DNA of 64,000 bases, taken from contig NZ_JAAWWL010000002.1 in assembly GCF_012272815.1 (NCBI RefSeq), positions 340,280-404,279 of the forward strand, given 5' to 3'. Within the stretch, counting starts at the first letter, position 1. Every line of letters starts with the position of its first letter. Source of the stretch: Croceivirga thetidis. GTDB taxonomy: Bacteria; Bacteroidota; Bacteroidia; Flavobacteriales; Flavobacteriaceae. Below, one piece after another: positions 51,952 through 61,690 of this stretch. Under the pieces are notes generated by a model. The model did not search any database and had not been told where the DNA came from. It worked only from the letters and a program-made list of their open reading frames with translations. The position numbers and the translations under genes were made by a program.

Positions 51952-53410
51952 TGGTCATTGTTCTTTTTATGAAATCACGTAAATCGTCGTTCGCTTTTTT
52001 CAAATCTTCCCGTCGTAAATACATCATATGCCCAGAACGATAACCCTTAAAGTCCATTCGGTCTTTCATTCTTCCACTGGGGTCAATTTGCCACATTGTG
52101 TATTTGGCATTGAAATAGGTTGTAGCCCCATCATAATAACCAGACTGCACTAAAACATTTAAATACGGATTCTGTGCCATTGCCTGTCGTAAGTTGTCTC
52201 GGGTGTTATCATTTTCATTATTCCATGGGCGCACGGGGCCGAACATATTATATTTTATATCAGTTTTAAAGTTGAGCTCTTCTTGTAAGTAGTAATTAAT
52301 TGCTGGTGTGAAACTATGAAGCCAAGAAGTGAGTTCTGAGTTATAATCAGGCCTGGAGCCAAATAGCTGCCGATCAATTCCTTTGTAGCGACTGTCTAGC
52401 CGACCTACGGTATAGCCACCTTTTTCCTTCATTAAATTTTTCCAGAAAAAAGCTGTAGGAACATCTAGGTTGTGGTCTAAAATATCTTTTTTGTCCAGTC
52501 CGGAATAGCGCGCCACAGTTGCCGCAATATTGTCACGTTCGGTGTCTGAGATAAAACCTCCTTTAGCAATTGCAGGAATCAACTTATTTACCGTAAAATC
52601 CTCTGATTCGGGTAACACATCCAATAAATCCTTCCCTTGCAAATCTGAAGGCAAAACGCCATGATGCCAGGCCGCTGCAGTATAATAAGGGAGGTTTAAG
52701 GCGCTCGAAACAGGACCACCAACTCGAATAACCTTATAATCTGCTGGAGATACCATGATTACCCCATTTAAGTACATCCACTGTTGGTTTTGCAAGGCCA
52801 ATGAGAGCCCCATTACCCTAGTGCCCCCATAACTTTCACCAACAATGTATTTTGGTGAACGCCAACGATTATTTCTGGTAACAAAGGTGTTCATCCATTC
52901 GGCTAAATATTTAACGTCGGCATTTATACCAAAGAATTTATCGCGATCTACTTCCTTACCAGTCTCGGGAATCGTTCTTGAATATCCTGTATTTGCAGGA
53001 TTTATATAAACGATATCGGTAACATCTAATATCGAAAAGGGATTTTCTTTAACACCATATGGTTGCACAGGATATCCCTCATCATCAATTTTTAAAACTC
53101 TTGGACCTGTGTAGGCCAAATGCATCCATACAGACCCAGAACCAGGACCACCATTAAATGAAAAAAGAATAGGTCTTGAAGCCCGATTTTTTATATTATT
53201 TCGGGTGTAATAGGTATAGTGTAAAGAAGCGATTGGTTCTCCCATTTCGTCCCACACGGGTTGTGTGCCAGTTGTGGCAGTATAGCTTATTGCTGTGCCA
53301 TTTATGGTCACACTGTGTTGGGTGGTTACGGTAGTATCAATTGGAAGTTTTCGTTCTTGTGCATGCAAAACGTATGCAAACACTAGACAAATTAGGAAGG
53401 TATTCTTCAT
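51929..53410 (-). CDS. Secreted S10 family serine carboxypeptidase
   Basis: 493 residues from the ATG that opens a signal peptide (MKNTFLICLVFAYVLHAQ). Oxyanion region FNGGPGSGSVWMHLAYTGPR, nucleophile VGESYGGTRVMG, Asp region VLVQSGYYDGATTYF and His near YRSGHMMYLRRED. Serine carboxypeptidases remove C-terminal residues at low pH; bacterial ones in Bacteroidota are periplasmic or outer-membrane linked. It overlaps the following gene by 23 bases and is divergent from the Tat oxidoreductase gene 98 bases away. Confidence 0.88.
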   Translation of the reverse strand: MKNTFLICLVFAYVLHAQERKLPIDTTVTTQHSVTINGTAISYTATTGTQPVWDEMGEPIASLHYTYYTRNNIKNRASRPILFSFNGGPGSGSVWMHLAYTGPRVLKIDDEGYPVQPYGVKENPFSILDVTDIVYINPANTGYSRTIPETGKEVDRDKFFGINADVKYLAEWMNTFVTRNNRWRSPKYIVGESYGGTRVMGLSLALQNQQWMYLNGVIMVSPADYKVIRVGGPVSSALNLPYYTAAAWHHGVLPSDLQGKDLLDVLPESEDFTVNKLIPAIAKGGFISDTERDNIAATVARYSGLDKKDILDHNLDVPTAFFWKNLMKEKGGYTVGRLDSRYKGIDRQLFGSRPDYNSELTSWLHSFTPAINYYLQEELNFKTDIKYNMFGPVRPWNNENDNTRDNLRQAMAQNPYLNVLVQSGYYDGATTYFNAKYTMWQIDPSGRMKDRMDFKGYRSGHMMYLRREDLKKANDDLRDFIKRTMTNGKSAKY

Positions 53411-53508
53411 TTTTGATGGTTTCTCGATTGTTCTAAAAGTACGGATTTTGCAAAACAATTAACGTTCTTAAATTGTCGCTGTTCGTACTTTTAATGAAAC
53501 CATCGTTC

Positions 53509-54642
53509 ATGAAAAATTTAATCACTAGACGGAAATTCGGAAAAACGGCTTCTATGGGCTTAGCAGGTGGCGCTATGGTCGCAAACTTACCTTTTGCCTG
53601 TGCTATGGGTGAGCAGAAAAAGAAGTTGGGTATTGCCCTGGTTGGTCTAGGGGGATACAGCACCTATCAATTGGCCCCTGCACTTCAAAACACCCAACAC
53701 TGTTATTTGGCCGCAATAGTTACAGGAACTCCAGCCAAAGAAAAGACCTGGTCTCAGAAGTATGGAATTCCACAAAAGTCGATTTATAATTATCAAAATT
53801 TTGATGGTATCAAAGACAATCCGGATGTTGACATAGTCTATGTAGTGTTACCAAATTCAATGCACGCAGAATTTTCAATTCGAGCGGCTAAGGCAGGAAA
53901 ACATGTTATCTGTGAAAAGCCCATGGCCATGAATGTGGCCGAATGTGATGAAATTATCAATGCGTGTAAAGCGTCTGGAGTAAAACTCGGTATGGGCTAT
54001 AGACTTCATTCTGAACCGTTCACGCAAGCGGTCAAACGGTTTGTTCGAGAAAAAACATTTGGTGATGTTATTCATGTAAGTTCAGACGCAGCTTATCGTT
54101 CAATGGGGAGCCCTGGCCAATGGCGCTTGAACCGTAAACTTTCAGGAGGCGGTGCATTGGTCAATATGGGGGTTTATGCCATTCAAAGCTCAATATATGC
54201 TACGGGCGAAAATCCCATTTCTGTATCGGCCCAAGAATTCAGTACAAGGCCTGAGTATTTTAAGGATACCGACGAAACAATAACTGCGCAGTTCGAATTT
54301 CCTTCGGGGGCAACTGCGACAATGATGACCTCACATAATATCCGAGCCAATAGGTTGCACGCTAGTTGTGAAAATGGATGGTTTGAATTGGATCCTGCAA
54401 GTACATATATACCACTTGCTGGACGAACTTCAAAAGGACCTTTGGACTTTGAACAGGTAAGCCAACAACAACTTCAAATGGATGATTTTGCGAGCCATAT
54501 TTTATATGAGACCCCCAATCTTGCCCCTGGTGAAATGGGTAAACGCGATATGATAATTGTGGAAGCCATATACAAATCAATTGCTCAAGGTGGCAAAAGA
54601 CAAGAACTTGAATTTTCGAATAGTTATGGTTTTTCAAAATAG
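53509..54642 (+). CDS. Tat-exported Gfo/Idh/MocA oxidoreductase
   Basis: 377 residues. N-terminal twin-arginine signal ITRRKFGKTASMGLAGGAMVA; Rossmann domain at IALVGLGGYSTYQLAP and lysine motif EKPMAMNVAECDE; the C-terminal domain has SGGGALVNMGVYAIQS. The order and a Tat signal match the periplasmic glucose-fructose oxidoreductase subgroup. The in-frame ATG at 53494 would only add five residues before the twin-Arg motif. It acts on a sugar in the periplasm with tightly bound NADP; substrate unknown. Two short palindromes follow it. Confidence 0.82.
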   Translation: MKNLITRRKFGKTASMGLAGGAMVANLPFACAMGEQKKKLGIALVGLGGYSTYQLAPALQNTQHCYLAAIVTGTPAKEKTWSQKYGIPQKSIYNYQNFDGIKDNPDVDIVYVVLPNSMHAEFSIRAAKAGKHVICEKPMAMNVAECDEIINACKASGVKLGMGYRLHSEPFTQAVKRFVREKTFGDVIHVSSDAAYRSMGSPGQWRLNRKLSGGGALVNMGVYAIQSSIYATGENPISVSAQEFSTRPEYFKDTDETITAQFEFPSGATATMMTSHNIRANRLHASCENGWFELDPASTYIPLAGRTSKGPLDFEQVSQQQLQMDDFASHILYETPNLAPGEMGKRDMIIVEAIYKSIAQGGKRQELEFSNSYGFSK

Positions 54643-54664
54643 TTCAAATATTTGATTATTAGAC

Positions 54665-54707
54665 TCTTAACTTTTAAGATGGTTTTTGAAAACTTTCTGG
54701 GAAAGTT
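54665..54707. repeat. Two short palindromes between genes
   Basis: TCTTAA-CTT-TTAAGA (54665-54679) and AACTTTC-TGG-GAAAGTT (54691-54707) lie in the gap between the oxidoreductase and the PhoX-like gene. The second lacks a T-run. They could be weak terminators or operator-like sites. Confidence 0.35.
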
Positions 54708-54825
54708 AAAATAACATATTAACCTTTTCTTAAGACTGAAGTGATTTAAAGTAAAAATACAGGTAATGCTGTGGTAATGGTCTCCCAATAATTTTAGACC
54801 AACGAAAACCTAAAAACTTTAAATC

Positions 54826-56445
54826 ATGAAATTGAAAAAATTAATTGTTCTAATATTCTCAGCTTCGGTGTTAGGTATGACATACACCAGCTGTGAAGGG
54901 GATGTTGGACCTCAAGGTGAGCAAGGTCCTGCTGGAGCTGATGGTGCCGATGGAGCTGATGGTGCCGATGGAGCTGATGGTGCCGATGGTCAAGATTTAA
55001 CCGTTGAAGAAATGGAACCATTGACAATGTCGGTAGTTCCTAATTCAGTATTCGAACTCAAAGGTGTTTTTGCTGGTTCGGCGCAATTGGAGATGATTAT
55101 GACGTCTGCAGATATCCTTCCAACAGATTCTACTTTTGTTTATGGCTCCTTTATGGATGGTGCTGCTTTGTATCCATGGAGTGATGGCACATACGCTTTT
55201 ATTAATAATTTAGAATCCGATTTTTCCATTGCAAGAATTCGTTTGAACGAAGACCTTCAACCTCTGGAAGGGGACTACATCGTGAATGCAACGGCTACTG
55301 CTTTCACAGCTCAGTGTTCGGGTTCTTCAATCACTCCTGAGGAACATGGTTTTGGACCTCTTTATCTTTCTGGTGGTGAATGGGGAGGTAATGCGAAAGG
55401 GGTGTATCGTGTAAATCCTTTCCGTTCTACTGATGATAGGGTAGAGGCGGACAGATTGCCTGCTCTAGGAGAGTGGTCAACTGAAAACGCGGTAGTAATA
55501 GGTAAGGATGCCTATCCTTCACAAACAGTAGTATTTATGGGAGATGATGATAGTAGTAATGATTATCCTGAATCCCACTTCGCAATGTATGTGGGGTCAC
55601 GAGGAGATTTAAATGGAGGCGGTTTATACATGCTGCGAGGAACCAATCCCGTTGAAACGGCTCCTGGTGCAGGTGGTCAATTGTTTGAGATGGGAATGGC
55701 TGAAGATACGGAATACGATGTTGAGTGGGTTGAAGTAACCGAAAGAACACTTGCTGAATTGAATCAAGAAGGTATAGATTCCTTGGCTATTGGTTTCCAA
55801 AGAATTGAAGATATCGACTGGAGAAGAGGTTCAGCTGAGGCAAACAGAGAGGTGTATTTTAATGCTACGGGCCGATACCGTTCTGATAACCCTGATTTAG
55901 CTAATAGGGGAACAACTTTTGGACGTGTGTACAAATTGACACTGAATGCCGACAATCCCATCGGTCCAGCAAAATTAGAGGTTGTAATGGATGGGGATAA
56001 AGTTGGTGGCGCTGCAGATGGCATGCATTCTCCAGATAACATTGTTGTAACAGAAAACTACGCTTATATTCAAGAAGACCCCAATGGCTATCAAGATTTA
56101 AATCCTGCGATTCAAGGGTTTGCTAAATTGTGGCAACTTGATTTAAATACAGGTGCCGTTTCAGAAGTAATGGAGTGTAATCAGAATGAGGCATCAACTC
56201 TTGGAATAGGGAACACTAGCAGTTACTGGGAAATAACTGGTTTGATTGATGTAACTGACATCATTGGAGCTACTGAACCTACTTTTATTGGAGGTGCTCA
56301 AGTACATGGGTGGAACTATGGCAACCAACCAGAATCCGCAGTGCGTGCAGACGGGTTAAAATTCTACGACCCAACTGCAATTGATGAAGGCTCTGCAAGA
56401 CTTGAAGGTTCCTTTTTGTTCAAGATTACTGGCCTTCCAAGATAG
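54826..56445 (+). CDS. PhoX-like lipoprotein with collagen-like linker
   Basis: 539 residues. Lipoprotein signal MKLKKLIVLIFSASVLGMTYTSC (Cys23). Then a Gly-x-y linker (GPQGEQGPAGADG plus GAD repeats, about 25-53) and a beta-rich domain with SPDNIVVTENYAYIQEDPNGYQ, as in the DUF839/PhoX propeller of alkaline phosphatases; FGPLYLSGGEWGG and AKLWQLDLNTGAVSE are similar. I cannot see all metal ligands, so phosphatase activity is open. The repeat-bearing linker would hold the propeller away from the membrane. The next gene is a di-haem peroxidase. Confidence 0.72.
   Translation: MKLKKLIVLIFSASVLGMTYTSCEGDVGPQGEQGPAGADGADGADGADGADGADGQDLTVEEMEPLTMSVVPNSVFELKGVFAGSAQLEMIMTSADILPTDSTFVYGSFMDGAALYPWSDGTYAFINNLESDFSIARIRLNEDLQPLEGDYIVNATATAFTAQCSGSSITPEEHGFGPLYLSGGEWGGNAKGVYRVNPFRSTDDRVEADRLPALGEWSTENAVVIGKDAYPSQTVVFMGDDDSSNDYPESHFAMYVGSRGDLNGGGLYMLRGTNPVETAPGAGGQLFEMGMAEDTEYDVEWVEVTERTLAELNQEGIDSLAIGFQRIEDIDWRRGSAEANREVYFNATGRYRSDNPDLANRGTTFGRVYKLTLNADNPIGPAKLEVVMDGDKVGGAADGMHSPDNIVVTENYAYIQEDPNGYQDLNPAIQGFAKLWQLDLNTGAVSEVMECNQNEASTLGIGNTSSYWEITGLIDVTDIIGATEPTFIGGAQVHGWNYGNQPESAVRADGLKFYDPTAIDEGSARLEGSFLFKITGLPR
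54937..54990 (+). repeat. Three 18-bp tandem repeats in the collagen-like linker
   Basis: GCTGATGGTGCCGATGGA three times in a row (last base differs), coding Ala-Asp-Gly-Ala-Asp-Gly. Identity of the unit at DNA level suggests recent slippage; linker length may vary between strains. Confidence 0.85.
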
Positions 56446-56469
56446 TTATAGTAAAAAACTTTAATCAAT

Positions 56470-56497
56470 AAAGGGTTCCCAATTCTGGGAACCCTTT
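56470..56497 (+). terminator. Terminator of the PhoX-like gene
   Basis: 10-11 bp stem AAGGGTTCCC/GGGAACCCTT with a 6-base loop and a short T-run (TTTTGC). Confidence 0.75.
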
Positions 56498-56523
56498 TGC
56501 TTACTTATCGAGAATTCAATACT

Positions 56524-58356
56524 ATGAAATACCATCTTTACATTTTTCAAACGTTTACCCTTATTCTATGCTTCGTAGCCTGTAAAAAAGAAGACAAATT
56601 ATTGGTATTTGCCACATCTTCCGATAAAATTTCGATGTTTAATGATGCCATACGCGATCACTATTTCAAGACTTTGGATAGCGCTGCCTACTACATCCAA
56701 AAAATTGACACCTTAAAATCATTGAAAGAAAACAGAGCCAATTTCTTAAAAAGCAGGGAATGGTATAAGAGGCTGGAGCCGATGCTTATTGCTTATGATA
56801 ACGAGAATTATCTCTCTATGAATGCTCCGAACTTATTGAAGGTTGAGATTGATGACTATCAGGATATCAAGAAGATTAAACCTAAAAGCTATCAAGTTCT
56901 CGAGGAATTATTATATGCTGATGAGGGGTTCGACAATAAAGATTTGGAATACGTAATTCAGTACTTAAAAGTTCGAATTCCCTACATAAGAAAGAATCAC
57001 ATCTTGATTAGGCAAAGAGACCGTCATCACTTAAAAATGTTACGTGACGCCATTGTCAATGTGGCTACTAAGGGGATTACAGGTTTCGACTCTCCAATGT
57101 TGGCTAATTCTTTAAACGAAGCCATTTACAACTACGAGACTATTCAGGAAATACTTAGCATTTATGAACCTGCTTTCAAATCTAAAGAGTTATATAATTC
57201 TTGGGTAAAAGAAATAAACAGTACTATTTCAGCTTTAAAATTGGGCAATTTCGACACTTTTGATAGATATTCCTTTATAAAGAATCACACCAACAGACAA
57301 TTGGAACTTATCAATGATACCGCGGATGATTGGAATATAGTTTTGAACGCTTCACGCCCCCTAAACCCTAGGTCAACAAATCTTTTTTCTAAGAATTTTT
57401 TCAATATGGCCTTGTTTTCAACGCCAAGAGCTCCTGAAATAACAGAAGAGCGTATTGCTTTGGGCAAAATGCTATTTAACGATGAGTCTTTATCAAGTAC
57501 TGAAAACATAAGTTGCGCCTCCTGCCATCATAAAGAAAAAGCATTTACCGATGGTCTTAAAAAGGCAAGGGGAATCAACAACAAAGAATTGCTGCGCAAC
57601 ACTCCAACTTTAACCTACTCCGTTTATCAACGTACATTCTTCTACGATGGTCGAGCTGCTAGCTTGGAAGACCAAATTGTGAAAGTTGTCAACGATGACA
57701 ATGAATTTCATTTAGATTTAAATACCATAGAACAACGAATTAAAGCGAATCCAACCTACGTTAAAAAATTTGACTCCCTTTATGGCGGTAGTATTTCAAA
57801 TCGGAATGCCCGGCATGCCATAGCCACATATATACGCAGTCTTTCCCCTTTTGATTCAAAGTTCGATAAGAACATGCAAGGCATTGAGAATACTTTGACG
57901 ACGGAGGAAATTTTAGGATTTAATTTATTTATGGGCAAAGCGGCCTGTGCAACCTGCCATTTCCCTCCAGCTTTTAACGGTACGGTACCTCCAAAGTACA
58001 TGGAGACAGAGTTTGAAAACCTTGGGGTTCCGGAGAATGCCAGTTTTGAACATCCGGTTTTGGATAAAGACCCTGGACAGTTTTATCCATACAGGGTTGA
58101 GGAAAAACGAAGCTTTTTTAAGACATCAACGGTTAGAAATGCGGAATTAACTGCACCCTACATGCATAATGGAGTGTACAATACTTTAGAAGAGGTAGTT
58201 AATTTTTATAACGTTGGTGGCGGACAGGGAATGGGCTTGGATGTACCTTATCAAACCTTGCCTCCTGATTCACTTAATTTGGCTGAAAATGAGTCTAAAG
58301 CTCTAATAGCATTTATGAGAACCCTAAATGACAAGCAATTTGAAATCAGTAACTAG
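56524..58356 (+). CDS. Di-haem cytochrome c peroxidase (MauG/CcpA family) lipoprotein
   Basis: 610 residues. Lipoprotein signal MKYHLYIFQTFTLILCFVAC (Cys20). Residues about 30-290 are a helical N-terminal domain not found in short CcpA (EfeO/imelysin-like by eye). The peroxidase part has two haem-c sites: CASCH (near 331) and CATCH (near 475), with GRAASLEDQ and PYMHNGVYNTLEEVVNFYN between or after them. It would use periplasmic electrons to reduce peroxide or to oxidise a partner protein. The start was set at the ATG of the signal. It follows the PhoX-like gene after a terminator. Confidence 0.85.
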   Translation: MKYHLYIFQTFTLILCFVACKKEDKLLVFATSSDKISMFNDAIRDHYFKTLDSAAYYIQKIDTLKSLKENRANFLKSREWYKRLEPMLIAYDNENYLSMNAPNLLKVEIDDYQDIKKIKPKSYQVLEELLYADEGFDNKDLEYVIQYLKVRIPYIRKNHILIRQRDRHHLKMLRDAIVNVATKGITGFDSPMLANSLNEAIYNYETIQEILSIYEPAFKSKELYNSWVKEINSTISALKLGNFDTFDRYSFIKNHTNRQLELINDTADDWNIVLNASRPLNPRSTNLFSKNFFNMALFSTPRAPEITEERIALGKMLFNDESLSSTENISCASCHHKEKAFTDGLKKARGINNKELLRNTPTLTYSVYQRTFFYDGRAASLEDQIVKVVNDDNEFHLDLNTIEQRIKANPTYVKKFDSLYGGSISNRNARHAIATYIRSLSPFDSKFDKNMQGIENTLTTEEILGFNLFMGKAACATCHFPPAFNGTVPPKYMETEFENLGVPENASFEHPVLDKDPGQFYPYRVEEKRSFFKTSTVRNAELTAPYMHNGVYNTLEEVVNFYNVGGGQGMGLDVPYQTLPPDSLNLAENESKALIAFMRTLNDKQFEISN

Positions 58357-59117
58357 AACTTTTCAAAAACCCCGAGTCCAAAAAGTGCAAAATCATATTT
58401 AACTGGATCTTCTGTATCAAATTTTCTGAGTGAGTTATCCAATTCCAACAGTGCTTTTGCGTCGTTTTGTTTTCGTTTAAGGAGTTTTAGTTTCCGGGCT
58501 ACGTTGCCAGAATGAACATCAAGAGGGCATGATAGTTGGGCTGGTTTAAGTTTCTCCCAAAGTCCAAAATCAACTCCCTTACCTGGGGGTCGTACCATCC
58601 AGCGTAAAAACATATTGATACGTTTTGCCGCTGAACCTGTTTCCGGATTTGAAACATGTTTTCTGGTTCTGGGTAAGTGCTCTAATTCAAAGAAGTAAGA
58701 TTTTAGGGCTGAAATGGAATTTTGGAGTGAGCGAGGTTCTTGATGTTTTACGAATATGGATTCCAAACCATTGTGGTTGTCATAAATGTTTTGAAGGGCT
58801 TTCACAAAGAATATGAGGTCTGTTCCATTAAACGTGCGATGCACAAAATTTTCAAGCACTCTTAAATCTCCCTCGGCATGATTCATTACAAAATCATAAG
58901 GAGCGTTGTCAAATAGCGCCATTAAACGAGTCGCATTGGTAATGATACTTTTCCGGTTTCCCCATGCGATGGTCGCCGTCAAAAAAGCACTTAATTCAAT
59001 GTCTTCTTTCTTGGAAAAGCCATGAGGAATTTGAATTGGGTCGGCCGTTAAAAAGTCAGGATTTTCATAGAATTCTGCTTTCTCATCCAAAAAATCTTTT
59101 AATTCCGACTTTGTCAA
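58353..59117 (-). CDS. TIGR02757 family protein
   Basis: 254 residues, cytoplasmic, all-helical by pattern. The block LSAFLTATIAWGNRKSIITNATRL and MNHAEGDLRVLENFVHRTFNGTDL are typical of TIGR02757, whose fold is thought to resemble HhH DNA glycosylases (VHSGNVARKL near the end). Function unknown. Its ATG overlaps the CPBP gene's stop by ATGA, and its stop shares the palindrome CTAG with the convergent peroxidase gene. Confidence 0.85.
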   Translation of the reverse strand: MTKSELKDFLDEKAEFYENPDFLTADPIQIPHGFSKKEDIELSAFLTATIAWGNRKSIITNATRLMALFDNAPYDFVMNHAEGDLRVLENFVHRTFNGTDLIFFVKALQNIYDNHNGLESIFVKHQEPRSLQNSISALKSYFFELEHLPRTRKHVSNPETGSAAKRINMFLRWMVRPPGKGVDFGLWEKLKPAQLSCPLDVHSGNVARKLKLLKRKQNDAKALLELDNSLRKFDTEDPVKYDFALFGLGVFEKF

Positions 59118-59674
59118 TGCACCGTGGGTTTGAAAATCTCAAGTAGTATAAATGGTCCTAGTAAAACAAGGTTGAACAATGCATGAAATAACATTGAATA
59201 CAACAAGCCCATTCGTACTCGAATATAACTTAAGAATACTCCGGTGACCAACTGCGGTAAAAATAAAAATGGAGCAAACCAAATGGCATTTTCATAAGAT
59301 TCAAAATTGAAAAGGTGAACAAACCCGAATAAAAAAGCCAAAATGTAAAAGAAAAAAGGGAAGGTCTTAGAATTTTTAAATAACACCAGTGGACCTCTAA
59401 AAATGGTTTCCTCGATTATTGGGGCTAGAATGACTGCCAAGAAAAATATCATCAATGGAGAATATTCTTCGAACATTTTCTCGACTTCATTGTCCCCAAC
59501 ATCTAAGTTCAAAAGTTCTATTAAAGCACCAACGAACATTCCAATACCAAATGCAATGATTACGTTCCATAATAAAAGATTAATAAAAACCTTTTTTTTC
59601 ATGGAATTGGAATAGTTGTAAGTACTATACTTGGGTTTTAAAAAAAATGCCCAAACTTTTTGTAATAGGTTCAT
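59114..59674 (-). CDS. CPBP family intramembrane glutamic protease
   Basis: 186 residues with about 6 membrane helices and the CPBP motifs EETIFRG (Glu-Glu and Arg), FGFVHLF and HALFNL. In Eukarya the family (Rce1) removes C-terminal tripeptides; in bacteria roles range over peptide processing and bacteriocin immunity. It overlaps the lolD gene and the TIGR02757 gene by 4 bases each, so the three form a tight operon. Confidence 0.85.
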   Translation of the reverse strand: MNLLQKVWAFFLKPKYSTYNYSNSMKKKVFINLLLWNVIIAFGIGMFVGALIELLNLDVGDNEVEKMFEEYSPLMIFFLAVILAPIIEETIFRGPLVLFKNSKTFPFFFYILAFLFGFVHLFNFESYENAIWFAPFLFLPQLVTGVFLSYIRVRMGLLYSMLFHALFNLVLLGPFILLEIFKPTVH

Positions 59675-60342
59675 GAAACAATCTTTCCGTCGACCATAGT
59701 TAATTTTCTATCGGCCATTTCAGCCAATTCTTTATTGTGGGTGACAATTATGAACGTTTGACCCAATTCATCTCGAAGCTTGAAGAATAAGTCGTGCAAG
59801 TTTTCAGCACTTTCGGAGTCTAAGTTTCCCGAAGGTTCATCTGCAAGAATAATAGATGGATTGTTGATTAATGAGCGCGCAACAGCTACACGTTGTTGCT
59901 CACCACCAGATAATTCATTTGGTTTGTGGTGATAGCGTTCTGATAGGCCTAAGAAATCCAGAAGCTCTTTAGCCCTTGACTCAACTTCCGACTTAGGTCG
60001 TTTCTGAATAAATCCAGGAATACAGACATTCTCCAATGCCGTAAATTCAGGTAGCAATTGGTGAAATTGAAATATAAAACCAATATGTTTATTTCGAAAT
60101 TTCGCCAATTCCTTGTCCTTTAGATCATGAATATCAACACCATCAATTTCAAGAACGCTTTCTTTGGGGTTTGAGCTATTGTCTAAGGTTCCAATAATCT
60201 GTAAAAGTGTAGTTTTCCCAGCACCGGAAGCTCCAACTATTGAAACAATCTCTTTCTTTTTAATTTCTACGTCAACTCCCTTTAAAACTTGGAGTTCACC
60301 GTAAGTCTTTTTGATATTTTTGGCCTTGACCATTAAATCCAT
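59671..60342 (-). CDS. lolD: Lipoprotein-releasing ABC transporter ATPase
   Basis: 223 residues. Walker [16 protein letters not shown] signature [15 protein letters not shown], Walker [14 protein letters not shown] and H-loop VTHNKELA; the start [25 protein letters not shown] matches LolD. LolCDE releases lipoproteins from the inner membrane for transport to the outer membrane. No lolC/E gene is next to it in the window, as is common in Bacteroidota. Start may instead be the ATG three codons downstream. It heads the CPBP-TIGR02757 operon and is divergent from msrA. Confidence 0.88.
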   Translation of the reverse strand: MDLMVKAKNIKKTYGELQVLKGVDVEIKKKEIVSIVGASGAGKTTLLQIIGTLDNSSNPKESVLEIDGVDIHDLKDKELAKFRNKHIGFIFQFHQLLPEFTALENVCIPGFIQKRPKSEVESRAKELLDFLGLSERYHHKPNELSGGEQQRVAVARSLINNPSIILADEPSGNLDSESAENLHDLFFKLRDELGQTFIIVTHNKELAEMADRKLTMVDGKIVS

Positions 60343-60472
60343 TTGAATAACGAAATTAACCATTAGATACTTGAGCTGAAAGTCAAGTTTGGTAATTGCA
60401 TTTTTTACTAATCAAAAGTTAAAGAAGATTTTTTGGTTGTGGTTCAAAAAAAAATACCCAAGTTTTATACTT

Positions 60473-61036
60473 ATGGAAAATAAAATTGATACGAATATTG
60501 AAACAGCGATTTTTGCGAATGGTTGTTTTTGGTGTACAGAAGCCGTATTTCAAAGGCTTAACGGCGTTCGAAAAGTAGTTTCAGGTTATACTGGAGGGAC
60601 AATTAAAAACCCAGCTTATCGTGAAGTTTGTTCAGGTAGAACAGGTCATGCTGAAGGTGTGAAAATTGAATTTGATAATTCAATAATAAGCTACAAAGAG
60701 CTATTGGAGGTCTTTTTTGCAACACATAACCCTACAACCTTAAATCGTCAAGGTAATGATGTAGGTACCCAATATAGAAGTGAGATATTCTACACAACGC
60801 AAGCTCAAAAAGAGACGGCAGAGGAGTACATCTCTTTATTAGGGAAGGAAAAGGTCTTTTCCAATCCAATCGTAACGGCTATTTCAGAAGAGAAGCCTTT
60901 CTATCTTGCTGAACAAGAGCATCACAATTATTATAACTACAATAGTTCACAACCGTATTGCCAGTTTATCATCAATCCAAAAATTAAAAAACTAAATCAG
61001 TATTTTTCAGACAAATTAAATACTGCAAAAAGCTAA
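60473..61036 (+). CDS. msrA: Peptide-methionine (S)-S-oxide reductase
   Basis: 187 residues from [21 protein letters not shown]. The catalytic Cys18 is in [13 protein letters not shown], the family hallmark; [17 protein letters not shown] and the QYRSEIFYT segment follow. It repairs oxidised methionine using thioredoxin. Upstream codons are open for 28 residues but not protein-like. The next gene (folE) begins one base after the stop, so they share a transcript. Confidence 0.95.
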   Translation: MENKIDTNIETAIFANGCFWCTEAVFQRLNGVRKVVSGYTGGTIKNPAYREVCSGRTGHAEGVKIEFDNSIISYKELLEVFFATHNPTTLNRQGNDVGTQYRSEIFYTTQAQKETAEEYISLLGKEKVFSNPIVTAISEEKPFYLAEQEHHNYYNYNSSQPYCQFIINPKIKKLNQYFSDKLNTAKS

Positions 61037-61037
61037 G

Positions 61038-61637
61038 ATGGGACCCTACAGAAATTTAGAGGAATACAACATTGAACTTACCAACGAGGTTAAGGAGCGT
61101 TATAAAACCATAATAAATGAAATAGGGGAGGACGTTACTCGAGATGGTTTATTGAAAACTCCTGAACGCGCTGCCAAGGCTATGCTTTTTCTGACCCAAG
61201 GTTATAAGCAAAGTGCCGAGGAGATTCTTAAAAGCGCCATGTTCAAAGAAGATTATGACGATATGGTCATCATCAAAGACATCGAACTCTATTCCCTTTG
61301 CGAACATCACATGCTACCATTTTTTGGAAAAGCCCATGTGGCATATATACCCAACGGACACATTGTAGGCTTAAGTAAGATTCCAAGAATTGTTGATGTA
61401 TTCGCGAGACGTTTGCAAGTTCAGGAGCGATTGACCCATGATATTCTAGAATGCATAAATAATACGTTGAAACCCCAAGGGGTGGCGGTGGTCATTGAAG
61501 CTTCGCATATGTGTATGATGATGCGGGGTGTGCAAAAACAAAATTCCGTAACGACGACTTCTGGATTTCGAGGACAGTTTGAGAAAATTGAAACGAGGAA
61601 CGAATTTTTAAAACTAATCAGTTCGGATTTATCTTAG
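61038..61637 (+). CDS. folE: GTP cyclohydrolase I
   Basis: 199 residues, forms a decamer. First enzyme of folate (dihydroneopterin triphosphate) synthesis from GTP. Zinc/catalytic motifs [20 protein letters not shown] (Cys and two His) and [12 protein letters not shown] are present, with [18 protein letters not shown] between. Length normal. Its start is 1 base after msrA, an unusual but real pairing. Confidence 0.95.
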   Translation: MGPYRNLEEYNIELTNEVKERYKTIINEIGEDVTRDGLLKTPERAAKAMLFLTQGYKQSAEEILKSAMFKEDYDDMVIIKDIELYSLCEHHMLPFFGKAHVAYIPNGHIVGLSKIPRIVDVFARRLQVQERLTHDILECINNTLKPQGVAVVIEASHMCMMMRGVQKQNSVTTTSGFRGQFEKIETRNEFLKLISSDLS

Positions 61638-61690
61638 AATTTTCTGGCATGGCTATTGTTTAATGGCTAAAGAACACTTATTTAATTTCC

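Noticed and set aside
54937-54990. Tandem repeats considered as a CRISPR array
   Set aside because: Units are contiguous, 18 bp, in frame and code a Gly-Ala-Asp linker; no spacers.
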